Source of the DNA: Bacteroidota bacterium
GTDB taxonomy: Bacteria > Bacteroidota > Rhodothermia > Rhodothermales > UBA10348
Assembly: GCA_022571135.1 (NCBI GenBank)
Contig: JACZYK010000075.1
Span: forward strand, 1 to 10,090
Direction: 5' to 3'
DNA length: 10,090 nucleotides
Both the position numbers and the translations under genes were made by a program. A model generated the notes under the pieces. It did no database searches and was not told the DNA's origin. It worked only from the letters and a program-made list of their open reading frames with translations. This document shows positions 5,464 through 10,090 of this stretch, in pieces (positions within the stretch are counted from its first letter, which is position 1; each line of letters begins with the position of its first letter).

Positions 5464-8307
5464 ATGAACCGCTTATTCGCGCGAATCTCATCCACCCTGC
5501 CCACACTGAGCCTTGCTCTGATACTCATGGCCATGATCAACACGAACGTGATGGGTCAGAGCATAACAGGTGTCGTCACCGACGACGCCGACGGTTTCCC
5601 CCTTCCCGGAGCCAATGTAGCCGTTTACGACGGCTCTGGAGGTCTGGTAACGGGAACTGCAACGGATATTAATGGTCATTACACGATTGAGATGAATCGG
5701 GCGGGGACCTTCACGGTCCGCGCGCGCTTCGTCGGATACCAGGAGGGAGAGCAGAGCGTGACACTCTCCTCGGGACAGACGGCGACCGTCGATTTCGCCC
5801 TCGGTCAATCCGGGTTTGAACTCAATACGGTCGTCGTGACCGCTTCTCGGCGGCAGGAGAAAGCCCTCGACGCCCCGGCTTCCGTCTCGGTCTTGAGCGC
5901 GGCAGAAGTCGCGGCGAATGTCGGCACATCGTCGATTGAGGCGCTCAGAACGACGACCGGCGTAGACATGCAGCAGACCGGCGTCGACCGCCGCGAAATG
6001 GTGCTGCGTGGATTCAATAATGCCTTTTCGGGCGCGGCATACATCCTGACGGATTACCGCCACGCCGCCGTCCCGTCGCTGAATCTCAACGTCTACTCGA
6101 TCCTGCCGAGTATAAACATCGATACGGACCGGATCGAGGTCGTCCGCGGTCCCGGCTCGGCGCTCTACGGAGCCGGCGTCGATCAGGGCGTCGTTCACTT
6201 CATCACGAAGGATCCGTTTTCTCACCCGGGAACGACGATCTCGATCGCGGGAGGTGAGCGTTCCTATTTCGGCGGCCAGTTCCGCCACGCCGGAGTGTTT
6301 GGTACGGGTGGGAACCTCGGCTACAAGATCACGGGCATGTTCGCAAGCGCCGATGACTGGGAGCTCGATCCGAACGACGAGGCGGACGCCATCCAGATCC
6401 TCCAGGACGGGGCGGCGCGCCAGACGGACTACGAGAAGCTCAGCGGTAACCTCACGCTTGAATACCGCTTCGGCGACACCGGGTCGTTCATCGCGAACGG
6501 CGGATATGCCCAGTTCACCTCCACCGTGCTGTCCGGAATCGGCACCTTGCAGGCCGTCGACTTCGGATATACCTATGGACAGCTCCGCTTCCGGATGGAT
6601 AATTTCTTCGCCCAGGTATACGTGAACCAGAATTCCGCGGGTGATTCGTTCGTCTACGGACTGGACTTGGATGGAGACGGCAAGGATGACATCGTAGTCG
6701 ACAAGGGGCGCCTTTACAACGCTCAGGCGCAGTACGACTTCTCGATGGCCAACGGCAAACAGCAGTTCATCTTTGGCGTGGACCTGGAGCTGACGCGCCC
6801 GGATACCGAAGGCACGATTCTGGGACGCAACGAAGACGACGACGACATCACGGAGTACGGCGCATACATCCAGTCGCTGACGGCGCTGGGCCAGAAGCTC
6901 GACCTGACGCTCGCCGTCCGCGGCGACTACAACAACGTGATCGACGATTTCGCGATCTCGCCCCGTGTCGCGCTCGTATTCAAACCGGCCCAGGGACACT
7001 CATTCCGAGTCACGTACAACCGCGCCACTTCGTCTCCGACGTCCAACTCGAACTTCCTGGATATCATCGCCGGGCAGCTCCCGGGCACGGACATAATCAT
7101 CCGGGGTCGAGGATCGGGGCCGGGTTTCTCGTGGCCGAGAAACCCGGCCTTTACGGCGCTCGTCGGTTCGGATCTGGTTGCCTCCAGCCTCAATCCTGCG
7201 GCACTCGGCGTACACACGCCGGTCGGCCTTGATCTGGGCGCGACGTATGCAGCGCTCTACGGCGGTCTCGCCGCCATCCCGACTCCCGCCCTGACCGCGA
7301 TTCTCCAGGCACGGGGGTTTCCGGTCAACGATGCGGTCACCGCCCAGCTGGTGGCGCTCCTTTCGCCCGCTGCCGGCACAAATGTAACCGGTTTTTCGAG
7401 AGGCATACTGGGGAAACTGAACCTGACGACATTCGGAATAGATTTCGGTTTCAACGACCTGGAAGAAATCGAACCGCTCAAAGCGACGGTTACCGAGACC
7501 TACGAGATCGGATACAAGGGCGTGATCAACAACAAGATGCTCTTTACGATCGACGCGTACTACTCGAAAAAGAAAGACTTCGTCGGACCACTCTTGATGG
7601 AGACGCCGTTCGTATTCGTTCCGAATCTCTCGAACGATCTCACGGCAGCCGTCGCGGACGGCATAGCAGGGAATGCGATTCTGAGTGGAGCCCTTACTCA
7701 ACTCGGTCTGACGCCGGGCGCGGTCGCCGGTCTGTTGGTCGTGCTCGGAGCGGATGCGCTTCCGGACGCCTCTACGCCAGTCGCGATCGTTCAGGCGGTA
7801 GAGAACGACCCGGGGGTCGGGCGTACGCCGGAGCTCATGCTGGCGTATCGCAACTTCGGAAAGGTCGACTTCATCGGAGTCGATGCATCGTTCCAGTACC
7901 TGGCGTCCGATCAGCTGTCCCTGTTCGGGAACGTCTCCTACGTGTCCGACACCAAATTCGATGAGGATGAGTTGGACGAGCCCGGCACCGGGCTGGCGCT
8001 GGCGCTCAACGCCCCGGGCTTCAAGGGCCGCTTCGGTTTCGACTATAAGTTGAACTCCGGTTTCTCTTTCAACGCTGCGGGAAGGTACTCGGACGAATTC
8101 CCGATTCTTTCGGGGCCCTATCAGGGTTTGCTCGAAAGCTACTTCCTCCTGGACGTGGGCGTCGGATATGACCTGGACGAGTACGCAGCCGGACTGCGCA
8201 TCGATCTGGGCATATCGAACGTCACGGACAACCTTCACCGCGAGTTCATCGGTGCGCCGCAGCTCGGCCGCATGGGAATCGCTCGAGTGACCTACAGCGT
8301 CAGGTAA
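5464..8307 (+). CDS. TonB-dependent outer-membrane receptor with carboxypeptidase-regulatory-like domain
   Basis: A 947-residue outer-membrane transporter that would use TonB/ExbBD energy to import a ligand. In order: a signal peptide (1-31, cleavage near VMG-QS); a carboxypeptidase-regulatory-like beta-sandwich (about 33-118, with GVVTDDADGFPLPGANV and TARFVGY-type features); a TonB-box-like segment NTVVVTAS (121-128); a plug domain (about 135-255) with the hallmark EVVRGPGSALYG (225-236) and FITKDP; then a 22-strand-type barrel to the C-terminus. The chain ends TYSVR rather than with the usual aromatic residue. A DLDGDGKDD motif (residues 401-410) resembles a Ca2+-binding loop. Two Ala/Leu-rich stretches (about 560-643 and 720-785) probably belong to extracellular loops. 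GAGG (5456-5459) is a good Shine-Dalgarno 4 bases before the ATG, unlike most genes here. No SusD partner follows. The substrate is unknown; adjacency suggests, but does not show, a link to the deacylases. A strong terminator ends the gene. Confidence 0.94.
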   Translation: MNRLFARISSTLPTLSLALILMAMINTNVMGQSITGVVTDDADGFPLPGANVAVYDGSGGLVTGTATDINGHYTIEMNRAGTFTVRARFVGYQEGEQSVTLSSGQTATVDFALGQSGFELNTVVVTASRRQEKALDAPASVSVLSAAEVAANVGTSSIEALRTTTGVDMQQTGVDRREMVLRGFNNAFSGAAYILTDYRHAAVPSLNLNVYSILPSINIDTDRIEVVRGPGSALYGAGVDQGVVHFITKDPFSHPGTTISIAGGERSYFGGQFRHAGVFGTGGNLGYKITGMFASADDWELDPNDEADAIQILQDGAARQTDYEKLSGNLTLEYRFGDTGSFIANGGYAQFTSTVLSGIGTLQAVDFGYTYGQLRFRMDNFFAQVYVNQNSAGDSFVYGLDLDGDGKDDIVVDKGRLYNAQAQYDFSMANGKQQFIFGVDLELTRPDTEGTILGRNEDDDDITEYGAYIQSLTALGQKLDLTLAVRGDYNNVIDDFAISPRVALVFKPAQGHSFRVTYNRATSSPTSNSNFLDIIAGQLPGTDIIIRGRGSGPGFSWPRNPAFTALVGSDLVASSLNPAALGVHTPVGLDLGATYAALYGGLAAIPTPALTAILQARGFPVNDAVTAQLVALLSPAAGTNVTGFSRGILGKLNLTTFGIDFGFNDLEEIEPLKATVTETYEIGYKGVINNKMLFTIDAYYSKKKDFVGPLLMETPFVFVPNLSNDLTAAVADGIAGNAILSGALTQLGLTPGAVAGLLVVLGADALPDASTPVAIVQAVENDPGVGRTPELMLAYRNFGKVDFIGVDASFQYLASDQLSLFGNVSYVSDTKFDEDELDEPGTGLALALNAPGFKGRFGFDYKLNSGFSFNAAGRYSDEFPILSGPYQGLLESYFLLDVGVGYDLDEYAAGLRIDLGISNVTDNLHREFIGAPQLGRMGIARVTYSVR

Positions 8308-8335
8308 CGATTCCGTAACAGAGTAAAGCAGGATG

Positions 8336-8374
8336 GGGCCGCCGCGCAAACAGCGCGGCGGCCCGCTCATTTTT
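8336..8374 (+). terminator. Rho-independent terminator after the TonB receptor
   Basis: A perfect 12-bp stem pairs GGGCCGCCGCGC (8336-8347) with GCGCGGCGGCCC (8353-8364) around the loop AAACA. A short spacer (GCTCA) and five Ts (8370-8374) follow. It lies 28 bases after the receptor stop and separates it from the nuo operon. The gap between stem and T run is slightly long, but the stem is very stable. Confidence 0.85.
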
Positions 8375-8437
8375 ACACGCGTTATTTGACCAATCTTCAA
8401 CCCTTTGTGCGTGACTGCTTTGCAGTGAATCGGTAGC

Positions 8438-8465
8438 TTCAAATCGATGCAGAAAAGGCGATAAT
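8438..8465 (+). promoter_or_regulatory. Candidate promoter for the nuo operon
   Basis: GATAAT (8460-8465) is one base from the consensus -10 box. TTCAAA (8438-8443) lies 16 bases upstream and matches the -35 consensus at 4 of 6 positions. Initiation would fall around 8472, giving a leader of about 50 bases before nuoA. A strong Shine-Dalgarno-like AAGGAG (8477-8482) lies in this leader but has no in-frame start near it. A small inverted repeat, ACTGC-TTT-GCAGT (8414-8426), sits just upstream of the -35 and could be an operator; this is weak. Confidence 0.4.
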
Positions 8466-8523
8466 GACCGCTAAATAAGGAGTCTTAGGCCCATTTTTAT
8501 CCGGTTTGTGGACGACTCGGACA

Positions 8524-8895
8524 ATGACAACAGAATTCATCCCATTCTTCATCCAGATGGCGATCGCCATCGTGATTGGATTTGCCTTTCTGAAGGGAGC
8601 TGCGCTCCTCGGACCCCACCGGCCCAATCGTATCAAACACATGCCTTACGAGAGCGGTATGGACCCCATCGGTAGCGCGCGTGAGCGCTACTCGGTCAAG
8701 TTCTACCTGGTGGCGATGATCTTCATCATATTCGACGTGGAAATCGTCTTCCTTTTCCCCTGGGCGGCCAGTTACAAAACATTTCTGGATGCAGGCGTAG
8801 GAATGGGCGTCCTCGGCGTCGTCGTCGTCTTTATCGCGATTCTGGCGATCGGCCTTGTTTACGACATAAAGAAAGGTGGACTCGAATTCGATTGA
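8524..8895 (+). CDS. nuoA: NADH-quinone oxidoreductase subunit A
   Basis: A 123-residue membrane subunit (ND3 homolog) of respiratory complex I, the usual family length. It lies at the junction of the peripheral and membrane arms, near the quinone site. Three transmembrane helices are visible, at about residues 8-29, 60-81 and 91-113. The first loop carries YESGMDP (42-48), equivalent to the ND3 loop; the Cys seen in mitochondrial ND3 is Ser44 here, as in many bacteria. The conserved acidic helix motif FDVEIVFLFPWA includes Asp71 and Glu73. The ATG at 8524 gives the standard N-terminus; TTG at 8506 is in frame but adds residues without family support. There is no clear Shine-Dalgarno immediately upstream. 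It is the first gene of a nuoA-nuoB-nuoC series, with a strong terminator behind it and a candidate promoter ahead. Confidence 0.96.
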   Translation: MTTEFIPFFIQMAIAIVIGFAFLKGAALLGPHRPNRIKHMPYESGMDPIGSARERYSVKFYLVAMIFIIFDVEIVFLFPWAASYKTFLDAGVGMGVLGVVVVFIAILAIGLVYDIKKGGLEFD

Positions 8896-8952
8896 GCTTT
8901 TCGCCCTCGAAAGCCGTATTTCTTCGAATGACAACACCCCGATAAAAGCGAG

Positions 8953-9537
8953 ATGGGAAACGAAAGAGACTTCGATCAGGGATATCTGACCACGAGCATT
9001 GATGCGATAACCAACTGGGCCCGATCCAATTCCCTGATGCCGATGCCCATGGGATTGGCCTGCTGCGCCATCGAGATGATGGCCTTTGCGTCACCCAAGT
9101 ACGACGCAGCCCGGTTTGGCAGCGAGGTCATGCGATTCTCGCCCAGGCAGGCTGACCTTATGATCGTAGCCGGCTGGGTCACCTACAAGATGTCCCACAC
9201 GATCCGCCGCATCTGGGATCAGATGTCGGACCCCAAATGGTGTATTGCCATGGGCGCGTGCGCTTCGACCGGGGGCATGCATCGGTGCTACGGCGTCGTA
9301 CAGGGATGTGACAATTTTCTCCCCGTCGATGTGTATATCCCCGGATGTCCGCCCCGACCCGAGGCGCTACTTCATGCTCTCATGGATCTCCAGGAGAAAA
9401 TTCGAAACGAATACTCGATCTCCCAGGATGCTGCGGGCGGCCCCGATAGAGCCGAAATCGTACCCGCCAGACCGAAGATCATCACGGCCGATGGAGAACG
9501 GATCGCCTCTCCAACAGCGATCCATCAACAGGACTAA
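8953..9537 (+). CDS. nuoB: NADH-quinone oxidoreductase subunit B (N2 cluster subunit)
   Basis: A 194-residue PSST/20-kDa subunit of complex I. It binds the terminal [4Fe-4S] cluster N2, which passes electrons to quinone. The four ligands are visible as Cys37 and Cys38 (LACCAIEM), Cys103 (GACASTGG) and Cys132 (IPGCPPRPEA). Their spacing (1, 65, 29) equals that of E. coli NuoB (63, 64, 129, 158). RFSPRQADLMIVAG and QGCDNFLPVDVYIPGC are strongly family-specific. About 45 residues follow the conserved core as a polar, probably variable tail. The ATG at 8953 is preceded by AAAGCGAG, a poor Shine-Dalgarno. It starts 57 bases after nuoA; that gap holds a small hairpin (8896-8914, no T run), which is not expected to terminate transcription. 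Confidence 0.97.
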   Translation: MGNERDFDQGYLTTSIDAITNWARSNSLMPMPMGLACCAIEMMAFASPKYDAARFGSEVMRFSPRQADLMIVAGWVTYKMSHTIRRIWDQMSDPKWCIAMGACASTGGMHRCYGVVQGCDNFLPVDVYIPGCPPRPEALLHALMDLQEKIRNEYSISQDAAGGPDRAEIVPARPKIITADGERIASPTAIHQQD

Positions 9538-9581
9538 TGCTTACTCCAATGAATCCGACCAAGCACTAATCATCCGCCCCC

Positions 9582-10090
9582 ATGGCCTCTGAAAAATCTC
9601 AGTCTGCACCGACAACGCTCTCCTTCCATTTCACTCCGGTCGGTGCGCCGAACGAATTGGCCGAAAGACTCAATCCGCATATCAAACAGACCACTCATGT
9701 ACCGGACGAAGTGGCTGCACTCAAAGAGGCCTTCGGCGATCGGGTTCTGGAGGTGACACAGTTCGCCGGCGAGTTTACCATCCTGGTCGAGAGCGATGCC
9801 ATCGTGGACGTCTGTCGATTCCTCAAGGAGAATCGCGGATTTGACTACCTGATAGATATCGGAGGCATCGATCGGTTTACGGAGGACGACCGCTACGAGG
9901 TTTTCTACAATCTAGTTTCTCTTGAAAAGCAAAAGCGCATTCGCTTGAAAACCCGCGTGGACGAAGAGTCGATGACCCTGGACAGTATCTCGGAAGTCTA
10001 CCGGGCGGCAAACTGGAACGAGCGGGAGTGTTACGACATGTTTGGTATCCGATTCACCGGTCACCCGGACATGCGGCGAATGTATATGCC
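9582..10090 (+). CDS. nuoC: NADH-quinone oxidoreductase subunit C, 3' end beyond window
   Basis: The 30-kDa subunit of complex I, part of the peripheral arm next to NuoD and NuoB. The window holds 169 codons. The complex I 30-kDa core is recognisable from DYLIDIGGIDRF through YEVFYNLVSLEKQKRIRLKT. It ends in the signature ERECYDMFGIRF-GHPDMRR (residues 147-166). The first about 35 residues are polar and variable. An in-frame stop at 9567 rules out an earlier start, so ATG at 9582 is the first possible. No Shine-Dalgarno is visible (CCGCCCCC precedes it). It starts 44 bases after nuoB. Whether it is a separate NuoC or a NuoCD fusion cannot be seen here, because the gene is cut by the window edge. 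Confidence 0.94.
   Translation, partial: MASEKSQSAPTTLSFHFTPVGAPNELAERLNPHIKQTTHVPDEVAALKEAFGDRVLEVTQFAGEFTILVESDAIVDVCRFLKENRGFDYLIDIGGIDRFTEDDRYEVFYNLVSLEKQKRIRLKTRVDEESMTLDSISEVYRAANWNERECYDMFGIRFTGHPDMRRMYM

Noticed and set aside
5488..6999. Long minus-strand open frame (503 codons) opposite the TonB receptor
   Set aside because: It is an Arg/Val/Asp-rich shadow of the receptor gene with no domain, signal or promoter of its own.
7000..8442. Long minus-strand open frame (480 codons) opposite the receptor's 3' half
   Set aside because: It is antisense to clear barrel sequence and crosses the receptor's terminator hairpin. No family character is visible.
8506..8523. TTG start extending nuoA by six residues
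   Set aside because: The added residues have no counterpart at the usual NuoA N-terminus, and ATG at 8524 gives the standard length.
9537..9569. 10-codon ORF overlapping the nuoB stop (TAATG), in frame with nuoC
   Set aside because: It ends at TAA before nuoC and has no ribosome-binding site or conservation argument. It is likely chance.

Overview
The window looks like chromosomal DNA of a GC-rich, Gram-negative marine-type bacterium in or near the Bacteroidota, most likely Rhodothermota/Rhodothermales. The placement is inference from protein style: a choice-of-anchor B protein, a TonB-dependent receptor with an N-terminal carboxypeptidase-regulatory-like domain, a lipoprotein amidohydrolase, and mostly weak or absent Shine-Dalgarno sequences.

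Layout. (1) Positions 1-1031, minus strand: the N-terminal part of a secreted choice-of-anchor B (LVIVD-repeat) protein that runs off the left edge. (2) Positions 1150-1929, plus strand: a short-chain dehydrogenase/reductase, divergent from the first gene and followed by two tandem terminator-like hairpins. (3) Positions 2145-5220: two tandem exported amidohydrolases of the N-acyl-D-amino-acid deacylase family. The first is a lipoprotein that has lost the HxH metal motif and lacks about 82 residues present in its neighbour. The second is full length with most metal ligands intact. (4) Positions 5464-8307: a large TonB-dependent outer-membrane receptor with a strong terminator behind it. Its leader carries a terminator-like hairpin 23 nt before the ATG, which could be an attenuator. 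(5) Positions 8524 to the right edge: nuoA, nuoB and the start of nuoC, the beginning of a respiratory complex I (NADH:quinone oxidoreductase) operon.

How it may work together. The two deacylases and the receptor could form a scavenging unit: the receptor would take up an oligomeric or acylated ligand, and the exported hydrolases would release free D-amino acids or related products. The link is by neighbourhood only, since a possible terminator separates the receptor from the deacylases. The nuo genes are a separate housekeeping unit.

The observations most worth checking are the in-frame deletion plus active-site loss in the first deacylase, the possible attenuator before the receptor gene, and a Ca2+-loop-like motif and Ala/Leu-rich predicted loops in the receptor. 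I see no mobile element, CRISPR array, tRNA or rRNA, and no clearly unprecedented system.
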